From Coix lacryma-jobi var. lacryma-jobi (Eukaryota > Streptophyta > Magnoliopsida > Poales > Poaceae), in NCBI GenBank assembly GCA_009763385.1, contig CM019827.1, positions 97,128,177 through 97,192,176 of the forward strand: 64,000 bases of DNA. The letters are read 5' to 3'. Both the position numbers and the translations under genes were made by a program. Positions 11,642 to 22,300 of the stretch are shown piece after piece (position 1 is the first letter of the stretch; the number at the start of each line of letters is the position of its first letter). Under the pieces are notes generated by a model that was not told the origin of the DNA, did no database searches, and was given only the letters and a program-made list of their open reading frames with translations.

Positions 11642-12036
11642 TATATATATATATATATATATAGGGTGAGTTTTCTATACTCCCGGAAGTAGTTACTCCC
11701 ATCTTCAAAACACCATGTTGCGTATATGTTCATACTTGTTTATCACTTTGAGTATGTTTATATACTCATGTTAAGATATTTCATGTCTTAATACACTAAA
11801 AAATTTCAAAGCAACCCATACTTTTTAATATATTACGAAAATGTCACTCACTGTTGTATATAAAATAAGTATATCCGCATACTCTATGTATGCATGCATA
11901 CTTGACGTATATACTTCCATAGATAGTCTAGTATGATCATATACTTCATGTAAATATACTTCGTTCGGTCATATATACCATAAATCTAGAGATATAAACA
12001 TGAGAGTAACTACTCCCTACGAGTAGAAAATAATTT

Positions 12037-12071
<35 letters not shown>
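11642..12071. mobile_element. MITE inserted in a (TA)n microsatellite (Micron-like)
   Basis: A (TA)10 run at 11642-11662 and a (TA)15 run at 12040-12070 enclose about 380 bp whose ends are imperfect inverted repeats. The left end reads TAGGGTGAGTTTTCTA and later AGTAGTTACTCCC. The right end, reverse complemented, reads TAGGGAAATTATTTTCTA and later AGTAGTTACTCTC. No coding capacity is seen. TA-microsatellite-flanked elements of this size are known in rice as Micron; calling this one Micron-like is an inference from structure only. Confidence 0.65.
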
Positions 12072-12073
<2 letters not shown>

Positions 12074-12677
12074 ACTATCCCAACATTATATATATATATT
12101 TACAACTAAAACATTGGCAAAGGAATAGTCTTCGGGCGTGCGAAAACTTGCTCGCTCCTTCGCTCGCCCGGCGCGGCAGTGGACCCAACGTCGGCGCTCT
12201 CCCCACGCGATCATCCCGGCGCAAATCACGCATGTCTCCTCCAGCACAAAAAGGCAATCTCCTTCTCCCCCGCGCCTCCTGCAGCACAAGAAGGCAAGAT
12301 CGATCCCTCTCCCTCGCAGTTCCCAGGCCTCGCACTCACCCTCGCGGCGGTGTGTGCGCTCATCGCACCTGCGCCGTCGTCCTCGCCGGGCGCGCCCGCA
12401 CCATCGTCCTTGTCGGCGCACTTGCACCGTCGTCCCCGCCGTGCACGCTCGCACCGTCAGCCCTGCCGTGCGCGCCCGCACCATCACATTATGCGTCATC
12501 TCCGCCTTCTGATGTGTTCGTTCTGCTCGTCCCTGGATTTGGTCCATTGGGTGCGACGTCATCGCCAGCGCTCGATCTGCGACTCATTTCGTCCCAATCT
12601 CATAGAATCCAGTAGAGCTTTGGGGAGGTTTGTCCCCGTGTGTGCAGCATGCGGTAGCTAGCGTACGGTGCAAGTGT
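12072..12677. other. GC-rich unassigned segment interrupted by element 3
   Basis: After a second short TA run the base composition becomes rich in G and C. Long reading frames are open on both strands and in several frames at once, a base-composition effect, so I call no gene. The segment is cut at 12677 by element 3 and continues at 25813, where the first 230 bp are also GC-rich. It may be an old first exon or promoter, but nothing identifies it. Confidence 0.4.
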
Positions 12678-13418
12678 TGTTGGAAACACACTTGCCACAC
12701 CTCCGCACTTGTGCAGGGGAGGGGCGAAGGCGACCAAACGTCGGAAGCGGTAGCAAAGGTAAGGCGGAAGTGGAAAGATGCTCAGCTTCCCTGTGGGTCC
12801 TCCCTTTACACTGTTCACCTCCTTGGTATTTATAGGGAATACCAAGGGACGAGGGCCAAATTACAAAAGGGTACAGGGAAGATTCCTCACCTTCACGCAG
12901 GGAGGAAGGGCAAAAGCGTAAATACACAGCTGAAGCAGAAACCCTAATCGGCCATTCTCTAATGCGCCGCCACCTGGTTTTTGTTCACCTTCGGGGGAGA
13001 GGTGCGGAGGTTTTGACCTTCGGCCGTGCTCGCCCTTGGGCCCGCGCCCCTTCGCCGTCCGTCGGACCTCCGGCTATACCTGCCTTCGGGGGAGAAGACC
13101 GAAGATTCTACCTTCGGCCGTGATCGACGGACCTTCAGCTTCGCTTGCCTTCGGGACAGCGCACACTCGCCGCTTGCTTGAACCTTCGCTCCAGGCGAAG
13201 GTGGCGTTGTGAGCCAGCGAGGGTTGCTTGCAGTGCGACTGTCGACTTCGTCCTGCATGTAAAGCAATAAGGCGACGAGGGTTGAACCCGCGTCCGGAGG
13301 TCAGGGTAACGGTCCCAAAGGGGAGAGAGACCTCGCAAGGACACCTAGAGTTCGCGAGGGTTATTTCTTTGGACATCAGCTCGAGCGGCGCCTCTGCCGA
13401 GGGTCCTTCTCCCCAACA
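12678..13418 (-). mobile_element. 3' LTR of element 3 (741 bp)
   Basis: TGTTGG to CCAACA. It keeps a TATAAATA box on the minus strand at 12827-12834. It is nearly identical to 25072-25812, with about a dozen single-base differences seen by eye. Confidence 0.95.
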
Positions 13419-13432
13419 GTAGCCCCTCGTTG
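13419..13432 (-). promoter_or_regulatory. polypurine tract of element 3
   Basis: The minus strand reads ACGAGGGGCTAC immediately before the 3' LTR. It is purine-rich with a GGGG core, though short and interrupted by CTAC at the junction. Confidence 0.5.
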
Positions 13433-13636
13433 TCTTGGATCTAAAAACCGTGTTTAGGCCCAAGCAGCGCCTTTCAACTGGGGACAACAAAAGGGACCCT
13501 CGGCAGCGACGCCCCTGGCTGCTTTTGGCGGGGCCGTTGTAGTGTTGTTTGTACTATTGAAGCCTGTTTCGTTTTTTGCGCCGCGTTTTTCGGTTGTCGT
13601 GCCGATTTCGTCGGGTGAGGGGCTCGTCTCCTGGCC

Positions 13637-13644
13637 TATAAATA
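13637..13644 (+). promoter_or_regulatory. TATA box upstream of the antisense gene of element 3
   Basis: TATAAATA stands on the plus strand 168 bp before the ATG at 13812, outside the LTR and within the element body. It would drive transcription opposite to gag-pol. No transcript evidence is available from sequence alone. Confidence 0.6.
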
Positions 13645-13811
13645 GAAAGGGTGGGTGAAGAGTTTGAATTGTGCCCTCTGCTATAGCCATCCTGCTGTTG
13701 CGATTTGCTTGTAGCGAAGGTTTGTTTTAGCTTGCGTGCGAGGGTTGAGACGGGCATTGGCGAACACACTTGCGTGCGAGGGTTTGTTTGATAGTGTAAG
13801 GATCTAAAGAG

Positions 13812-16800
13812 ATGGCCAGATTGAAGCAGACTGCTCGCGCTGTTTCTCCCACTGTGGCGGATGAGGGGATTACCTTCGAGTTCGGTCTCAGCCGTGTTTG
13901 CGCCAGCGAGATCGCATCTTATGTGAGGTGGGGCTGGATTGAGGAAGGTAAAGCGAGGACCAGTGTTGGGGAGACCGTGCCGAAACTGGATGCGGATGAA
14001 GTTGTAGTGTTTGAGGAGTTCCTTTCGGCTGGTCTTCGCTTCCCAGCTGATTCCTTCGTGACTTCGGTCCTGCGAAGGTTCAATTTGCGCTTTCATCAGC
14101 TTACGCCTTCTTGCTTCACAAAGATGTCGGTCTATGTCTGGGCCTGCAGATCTCAGGGGATTGTCCCTCATGTCGAGGGTTTTGTTCGCACTCATCGCGT
14201 TCATATGCAGCCTCGCAAGATTACGGACAGTGAGGGCCAGACCAGCCTTGGACAGTTCGCGGTGTATACTTTCTGCCATCGCGCCGGCGCGGAGCTGCCG
14301 GTGCAGGCGCAGAAGAACAAGTGGAGCAGCGGGTGGCAGGAGTTTTGGTTCTATTACAAGCTCAGTGATAGCTCCGAGCTTTGCGGCGAGCTTCCGGTGC
14401 TTGGAGATGTGAGCGCCGAAGCTAAGATGAGCGTCGAGGCCCATGCTACTATTGATTGCCTGAGGGTCGTTGCGCGTTCTCAGTGTGCGCGTGATTTAGT
14501 GGAGGAATATTGTTGTGCCAAGATTTGGCCTCTTGGCCGGAGGCGGACTTGGTTCACGGTGGAGAATGACCCCAGGTACGAAGGTAGGGGCTTGAAGAAG
14601 CCGAGTTTGGATCTGGAGAAGGTTTGGGAAAAAACTCTTAAGAAGTTTCCGAGGCGCGAGGACGGGAACGAAGCTATTTACAAACGAGTTCAGCAGTGGG
14701 CGGACGAGCTTGTGGGGAAGCTTTCCACGCTAGAAGTGAAGGCTATCCATAGCTTGGTGGGCGGCGAAGGTCGAGTGAACCGAATGTTTGACATTCTTGG
14801 TATTCAGTATGCAGACTGGCCCGCTCCTTCGAGCGACGACGCGCCGAAGAAGAGGAAGCGTAAAGCTTCGGAAGAAAAGGAGATCGTCTCTCGGCCGAAG
14901 AGGGGTCGTGGTCGAGGCCGTGGCGGAGCTGGTGGCCGAGTGAAGGTGCTTGCGATGAAGGTCGCTGCTGGCTCTGGTGCTGCAGGTGCTCCTTCCTTGG
15001 TCGTAGCTCCAAGCGGCCGAGGTGCCGGTGCAGTCGGGGGACGCGTGCCTCGCGTTGGAGGGATCAGCGCTTTAGTTCAGATTTCAGGCGGCAAGGATGA
15101 ATCTGATGATGATGAGGTGGAGGAGAAGGATGGAAAGGAGGGGGAGACGGACGAGGGTTCGTCTGATGAAAGCAGCGAGAGTTCTATTGAAAGACATGAC
15201 ACGGATGAGGAGGTGTCCATTGGAGGCGGAGCCTCGCCGAGTGTTGGTGCGATGGTTGCCCAGGGCGCAGTTGATATCGCTCAAGATATTGAGCCAGGTA
15301 GCCCTCGACGAGGGACGGTTCCCAGCTTTGCGGGCTCGCACCTTTGGGTGGGGGGGTTGAGTTCGATGGGGAACTTGACTCCGCGCGAGCCCGGGGAAAG
15401 AGACCGTTCGGCGAGGCTAGTCGGTCGAGCCTCCCGGAATATGCTAAGAAACTTGGGATTTCTGATCCGGCGACTGAGCTGTTCACTAGTCCGGACCTTC
15501 GGGATTGCCACTTGCAGTGTAGCCCAGAGGAAAGGCGTTTTCTAGGCCGAATCTTCGGCCGCATTTGTGTGCCGGAGGCAGAGGTTCTACTTGCGGACCA
15601 AGCGGTTGGTGACACCTTCGACGACGTTGACGTCAAGTTGGCGGAGCTAATGCTGTTGAACCGCTCAGTGAGGCGGAAGGTTGGCTCCGACATGGAATTT
15701 ATGAGAAACCATATTACTGATCTTGAGAAGGAGAATAGCAAACTGGCGCAGAGCCTAGAGAATAAAGAAATTGAACTGAAGAATGCTTCGGAGAGGGCCG
15801 CGAAGGCTCGAGAGGAGGCAGTTGAACTGGCGAAGCGTAATGCTGATCTGATTGCCACGGGAAAGGAAAAAGACAAGGCTTTGGCCGAGGCCGAGGGTCG
15901 GCTAGGGGATTTGAACAAATCTTGGCTGGCGAGTATGGAGAATGTCAAACGTAAACTTGATTGTTGTCTGACCGAGGCTGGAGGCTCTGCCGGAGAGCCA
16001 TTGCCTGCAGCTGACGCGGAGGCCTTCGAGGGCTGGCTGGGTAACGAGCTTGATGTATTTAGCTCGTTAGTTTCCAATGCAGCCGATTTTGGTGGCTACG
16101 CCGGGGCTTTGGCAATGGCGAGCACGCTTCGTCTGGCGGATTGTGATCATCTTCGCAAGATCAAAAGGCCGAACCATGTCTTTCCGTCGGTTGATGAAGT
16201 TCGTCGGATGAAGGTTGATGACGCGGAAGTTCGGAACTGTGCGATGTGTTTGCTTCGCAAGTTTTGGATCTCCGGAGGTGGCCGAGTTCTCGCCTTCGAA
16301 GAAGCTGCCAAGGCTACACGTCAGGTTCGCATCCTTTTTAAGATTTTTGATTTTGTTGGTTTGTTTTAGAGGGGTTGTTGTTGATTTTGGCGAGGTTTGT
16401 CTTTTGTTTTGCTTATAGGCTCGACAAGATGCGATGCCCTCGCCACCCACGGAAGTTGCATCGAGGGGTGGCTCCGAAGCCGCCCCTGAGCCAAGTTGTG
16501 CGGGGGTTACGCTCGCCGAGATCGAGGCGTTGACCGGGGACGTGCCGATCACTGAAGGAAATGCGGCGCAGGCAACGGCGATGGAAGGGGAGCCTGCTAC
16601 GAATGTCGAGGCTGCTGTGGGGGAATCCACGGCGGAGGAGGCGTCAGCTGGGACCTCGTCTGTCGCCATTGGCGAGGGTTCGGAGACTATCCGAGGGGAA
16701 GCTGGTCAGGTGTGATCCCTGGGATTGTTGTGGCGAGGTAGCCGTTTTGTAGATACTGTGGTTGTACAGACTTGATGAGGCTGAAACAACTTTTGTATTT

Positions 16801-17307
16801 TTGTGAAACGTGCAGCTTCCTGATGGAACCGTGCTAAACGTGTTGGACGTCACTCCGCTGATGTTAAATTACCAAGATGTTTTTATAACTGGTGAATCGT
16901 GGGCTCGCGCTAAGTTTAAACATCCTTCGCTTTCCTTTGAACGTTTTTGGTGGTCAAAGGTGCGAAGGTATGATTTAAAGAATGGTAGGTCGGATCGTTT
17001 TTGGCGCGAGGCAGATTACACTGATCGTCAAGCCGACCGCTATTTGTTTGGATCTTCTTCGATCTCGCAAGCTAGCGGAGATGATGATATTGACGAGAAC
17101 ACAGCTTTGGAATATTTATTCGGGCAAAGGGAGCTTGGTGTTGGTTCGGATGGGGCGCTTTTGATTCCGAAGGAAGAACCTTCGGAAGTTAGTGAGACGA
17201 GGCATAGATACATGTATAGGGCGAGGGTTTTACCCGGGGAGCTGCCAATTGTCCCTGCAGCTCCTTTGTTGTGGGGACCCCTGGTTCTAGTGGAGGGGGG
17301 GGGTTGA
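13812..17307 (+). CDS. antisense gene of element 3: nuclear, Transposase_28-like protein with H3-tail-like N-terminus
   Basis: This gene runs opposite to gag-pol. The ATG at 13812 is in good context (GAGATGGC). The protein starts MARLKQTARAVSP, which matches histone H3 after Met removal at seven of the first eight residues. Residues about 40-200 resemble the plant 'putative gypsy type transposon' domain (Transposase_28): FEEFLSAGLRFP, then a FNLRFHQLTPS segment. Residues about 344-372 hold a basic signal (PKKRKRK, later RPKRGRGRGRGG) that predicts nuclear import. A Glu/Asp-rich region follows, then a long coiled coil (15692-15960). Introns are 16325-16418 and 16710-16815, both GT-AG and joining open frames. 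A run of seven G at 15350-15356 marks a one-base frame change, either an inactivating indel or a programmed slip. With that change the product would be about 1098 residues. Function is unknown. Confidence 0.75.
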
Positions 17308-17513
17308 GGAGGAGGCCGAAGGTTTCGGTGATTTGATGTTGATTGAGGGGAGCGATGGTTCCTTGTAAAGAATTTTTTTTATTTTTCGGATATGTTTGTT
17401 GTTGTGACGTTACTTTGTAACAGCATGAGAAAGATGTATGGGTTGTGTGTCATGTTTGCTGTGCTATTTAACGTTTCTTATATTGTTTAATAGCGAGGCC
17501 CCATTTTACTTTT

Positions 17514-18064
17514 GGCGAGGCTCGCGCACTGTTCTCGTGGGCTTGTTTTGAAAAAACAGCGACGCCGCCTTTTTTCTTTTAGCGAGGCTCGCGCATTTGC
17601 TCTTGTGAGCTTGTTTTGAAAAAACAGCGACGCCCCCTTTTTCTTTTAGCGAGGCTCGCGCATTTGCTCTCGTGAGCTTGTTTTGAAAAAACAGCGACGC
17701 CCCCTTTTTCTTTTAGCGAGGCTCGCGCATTTGCTCTCGTGAGCTTGTTTTGAAAAAACAGCGACGCCCTCACTTTCTTTTAGCGAGGCTCGCGCATTTG
17801 CTCTCGTGAGCTTGTTTTGAAAAAACAGCGACGCTCCCACTTTCTTTTAGCGAGGCTCGCGCATTTGCTCTCGTGAGCTTGTTTTGAAAAAACAGCGACG
17901 CCCCCTTTTTCTTTTAGCGAGGCTCGGGCATTTGCTCTCGTGAGCTTGTTTTGAAAAAACAGCGACGCCCCCTTTTTCTTTTAGCGAGGCTCGCGCATTG
18001 CTCTCGTGAGCTTGTTTTGAAAAAACAGCGACGCCCCCACTTTCTTTTAGCGAGGCTCGCGTAA
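17514..18064. repeat. 67-bp tandem array in element 3 (8 full copies)
   Basis: Units starting AGCGAGGCTCGCGCATTTGC occur at 17581, 17648, 17715, 17782, 17849, 17916 and 17983, spaced exactly 67 bp. A diverged first copy is at 17514, and the copy starting at 18049 is partial after one 66-bp step. Each unit contains TTGAAAAAACAGCGACGCC. The array lies between the 3' ends of the antisense gene and pol. Confidence 0.97.
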
Positions 18065-18309
18065 AGCTTTTTAACATGCTGATTTTGGAGAGGACAACGA
18101 CCCGTACGTCTATAGTCATTCTTTCGAGGGTGCTACAAGGGTCGATGGTTCGGAGTTTGCGGTTTGCAAAATGGTGTGACAGTTGCTATACCGAGACTCT
18201 GCTTGGACGAGGGTGCTACGTTGATCGCGGCTGAAAAAATTCTTGAAGACAGGTGCGGGCCCGGACAAAGATTTTTCTTGGGTCGCGCTTGACTGGGCGT
18301 GAGAAAGAG

Positions 18310-18676
18310 CACCCGCCCGAGGCCCGGCTTGGAGGGCTCGGGCGAGGCGGGAGAACGCGCACCCGCCCGAGGCCTGACTTGGGGGGCTCGGGCGAGGCGG
18401 AGAATGCGCACCCGCCCGAGGCCTGACTCGGAGGGCTCGGGCGAGACGGAGAATGCGCGCCTGCCTGAGGCCTGACTCGGAGGGCTCGGGCGAGACGGAG
18501 AATGCGCGCCCGCCTGAGGCCTGACTTGGAGGGCTCGGGCGAGACGGAGAATGCGAGCCCGCCTGAGGCCTGACTCGGAGGGCTCGGGCGAGACGGAGAA
18601 TGCGCGCCCGCCCGAGGCCTGACTTGGAGGGCTCGGGCGAGACGGAGAATGCGCACCCGCCCGAGGCCTGACTTGG
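18310..18676. repeat. 49-bp tandem array in element 3 (7-8 copies)
   Basis: Units starting GCCCGAGG or GCCTGAGG recur at 18315, 18365, 18414, 18463, 18512 and on, with a 49-bp step. Each has GCCCGAG ... CTCGGGC arms able to pair. It is the same unit as in the LTR of element 1 (3005-3240). Confidence 0.97.
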
Positions 18677-19098
18677 CTTGTGCGAGAGTGCTCGACTTTT
18701 TGTACTTCGCGCCTCCCCTTATCTCAGGTGGAAGTGAAGTTTGCTCTTTTGCGAGCCCCTGGCGTGTTTTGCGAGGGTGCTGGACTTTTTTGGACTTCGC
18801 GCCTCCCCGTTGGGTGGAGGTGAAGTTTGCTTCTTTGCGAGCCCCTGTCGCGTTTTGCGAGGGTGCTTGACATTTTTGGACTTCGCGCCTCCCCTTGTCT
18901 TAGGTGGAGGTGAAGTTTTTTTTTGCGAGCCCCTGTCGTTTGTGCCAGGGTGCTCGACTTTTTTGGGACTTCGCGCCTCCCTTTATCTTAGGCGGAGGTG
19001 AAGTTTGCTTTTTGTGAGCCCCTGTCGTTTGTGCCAGGGTGCTCGACTTTTTTGGGACTTCGCGCCTCCCCTTATCTTAGGCGGAGGTGAAGTTTGCT
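18676..19098. repeat. about 88-bp tandem array in element 3 (5 copies)
   Basis: The landmark CTTCGCGCCTCCC recurs at 18705, 18795, 18881, 18969 and 19058 (steps 86-90 bp). Each unit also has a GGTGAAGTTTGCTT segment and a GAGCCCCTG segment. Confidence 0.95.
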
Positions 19099-19383
19099 TT
19101 GAAAAGAAAAGGAATGTTTTTCGAAGCAATCTTAGCAGGTTTTCATCGAATGTAGCGCTCTTAAAAGAGACCCTCTTTTTCGATGTTTGGGAGTAGAGGG
19201 TTGGAGATTTTACTTTTTTGGGGGTTCTAACCTGTATTAATGCTTTGGATACTGCCTCGTTAAAAAACCTTACGCCCCTTCGTAAGGAAAAAGAGTGCAG
19301 CTCCTGTTTTTGTTAAGTACATGAGTGTAGATAACATAATATGTGACAAAGATTACATATCGCGAGGGCTCGCTAAGGCTCCG

Positions 19384-22300
19384 CTATGGGTAGAATTTGC
19401 GAAGGTCGTCAATGTTCCAGGTGTGTGGTAGGATATTACCTTCGCTGTCGGAGAGATGGAAGGAGCCTGGACGATTGCATTCTGCGATCAGGAACGGGCC
19501 TGTCCACTTAGGCTGAAACTTTCCGGCCATGCTGGCGTTTTGTTTACGGATGAGGACGAGGTCACCCTTCTGCAAGTTTTTGATTCTGACCTTTTTATCT
19601 CTCCATTTTTTGGTCTCTTCCTGATACTTGCGAAGGTTGTGCACTGCGCTGCATCTTGTTTCTTCTAGTAAGTCTTTGTCAATCAGCTTGGCTGGCTCAT
19701 CATTTGCGAGGGTTGTTCTCGGTGAAACGTATTTTAGCTCCTCTGGTAACACGGCTTCTTCGCCGAACAAAAGTTTGAAGGGTGTGAATTTGGTTGCTCT
19801 GCATTCTGAGGTATTGTGAGATCAGGTGACTGAAGTTAGCTCGTCTGCCCATTTACCTTTGGGTCTGCCTTGCAACTTTTTGGATATGGATTGGAAGATT
19901 GTTGCGTTGGCTCTTTCAACTAGGCCATTGGACTGCGGGTGTCGGACTGAGGCGAAGCATAGAATTGTTCCGATTTGTGCACAGAATTCTCTGAAAACCT
20001 CGCTGTCAAACTGTGTGCCATTGTCGACGGTTAGATGTTGGGGGACTCCGAAACGACAAACTATCTGCTGCCAGAAAAACTTTTTTACTGCGAGGGAGGT
20101 TATGGAGGACAACGGTCTTGTTTCAGTCCATTTTGTGAAATATTCCACGGCTACCACCACATAGCGAAGGTTCCCTGGAGCCGTCGGTAGTGGGCCCACG
20201 AGATCCATTGCCCACCTTTGGTTTTTTGCTGTCAGTTGACAACCCTCGCACTTCTTGACGATGGTTTCAGCATCTCTCAGCGCAGTTGGCCAGTAGAAAC
20301 CTTGCCGGAAAGCTTTTCCTACTAGTGCCCTCGGGCCATTGTGTGAACCACATATACCTTCGTGGATGAGTTTGAGAATGTCATTACCTTCGGACTGTGA
20401 CACGCACTTGAGCCAAGGTGAGGTTACCGAAGCCTTGAATAGGGTGTTATCCACAATCTTGTACCCTCGCACTCTTTGCTTTAGTCTGTTCTCTTCTTCT
20501 TTAGAGCTGGGTTCATGGAGTCCTTTGATGTAGGCCATGATAGGTGCTCTCCAATCTTCGCACTGAATTGCGCTGATTAGCTTGATGCTAATTTCGGAAG
20601 CTTCGAAGGCTGACCGAGTGGCAACCTCGTAGAACACGTCCGGTGGAAGCTGTAGCTGCTGTGCGGCTGCTTTGGCTAAGCAATCTGCCTCGCTGTTTTC
20701 GGTCCTTGATATTGCTTTTACAGTTATGCCGAGGAAGAAGGATTCTAACCTTCGGACATATTGAAAATATTTTTGGAGCTCTGGATCTTTTGCTTTGTAG
20801 TTCTTTTCAATGTGCCCCGCGATGACTTGGGAGTCTGTGTTGATAAGTGCCCTTCGGACTGATAAGGACCGTAGTCTTGAGAGCGCCAGAATCACAGCTT
20901 CGTACTCTGCTGAGTTGTTTGTGCACTTGAAGTCGAGCCTTCTTGCGTATCTCAGCTTCGATCCGGAAGGCGAGAGTAGAATGGCCGAGGCACCGGCCCC
21001 AGTTGCACCCCATGCTCCGTCGACGTAAACGATCCAAAACTGGTCGTGATGCGGCTCACCAGGGCGAGGGTCTGGAGTCCATTCTGCTATGAAATCAGCC
21101 AGTATTTGTGATTTGACTGCTGTTCTGCCGACGAAGGTCACAGCGTAACTGTTAAGCTCGACTGCCCACTTTGCTATTCTTCCCACTGCTTCGCTGTTTT
21201 TGAAAATGTTCTCGAGGGGGTACGACGAAGGTACATGGATCTCGTGCGCCTGGAAATAGTGCTTGAGCTTTCTTGACGCCATAACGACGGCGTATGCTAT
21301 TTTCTCAAGCTCCGAATAATTTCTCTTTGGGCCTTTGAGGGTTTCTGAAACATAGTAGATTGGGGCTTGTCTGGTCTTGTTGTTTTCACGGAGCTCCTTG
21401 ATGAGGACCGCGCTTGCTGCGTGTGGCGAGGCTGCGACGTAGAGTAACAATAAGTCTCCCTTGCTTGGGCTGGTTAGTGCAGTCAAGCTGGTCAGATACT
21501 TTTTCAACTCCTCGAAGGCCTTTTGCTGCTGGGGACCCCAGTTGAATGGAGCGTTGCTTCTGAGAGTTTCAAAGAAGGGTAACCCTCGCTCTGCGGATCT
21601 TGAGATGAATCTGCTAAGTGCTGCTAAACGACCGGTCAGACGCTGAGCTGCTTTCTTGGTCGCCGGAGGTTCCATGTTCATGATGGCATCAATCTTCTCA
21701 GGGTTAGCTTCGATTCCTCTGGCTGAGACGATGCAACCTAGCAATTTACCTTCGCTTACCCCGAAGACACATTTTTCTGGGTTTAGTTTCAGTCCGGCGG
21801 ACCGGAGGTTGCTGAATACCCTCGATAAATCTGGTATGTGGTTCTCTTTTAGTTCACTCTGGACAACTAGGTCGTCGACATAGGCAGAGACAGCATGCTC
21901 ATCCTTGAAAACTTCGGAGGTCATGCGAGCGAAGGTTGAGCCTGCATTTTTCAAACCTTCTGCCATCCTTCGGAAGCAAAAGGTGCCCGAGGGTGTGATA
22001 AAGCTTGTTTTTTCTTCGTCTTCTTCATTCATCCAAATCTGGTGATAGCCTGAAAAGCAATCAAGGAGGGATAGTATTTGGCAGCCAGCCGCTCTGTCGA
22101 CCAGGGTGCTTATGTTTGGGAGGGGGAAGTCATCATTCGGACAGGCTTTGTTCAAGCAAGTGAAATCGACGCACATTCGCCATTTTTTGTTCTTCTTTTG
22201 GACTAGGACCACATTTGAGAGCCAAATTGGGTATTTGACTGGGCGAATGACGCCTGCGTCCAGAAGCCTTTTTACCTCGGCCTTCGCTGCCTCCTTTCTT

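Noticed and set aside
12138..12661. Several overlapping reading frames of 110-160 codons on both strands
   Set aside because: All frames are open at once in a GC-rich stretch, with no domain or codon pattern singling one out. I treat it as a composition effect.
15344..16369. Separate host gene encoding a coiled-coil protein
   Set aside because: It lies between the two LTRs of element 3 and continues the antisense gene after the seven-G run, so it is part of that gene.
17579..18119. Minus-strand repeat proteins with FFQNKLTRANARASL-like units
   Set aside because: They are translations of the 67-bp tandem array, whose period is not a multiple of three; no independent coding evidence exists.
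18133..18656. Minus-strand Arg/Pro/Ser-rich repeat protein
   Set aside because: It is only the 49-bp array read through; the period shifts frame and no start context or domain is seen.
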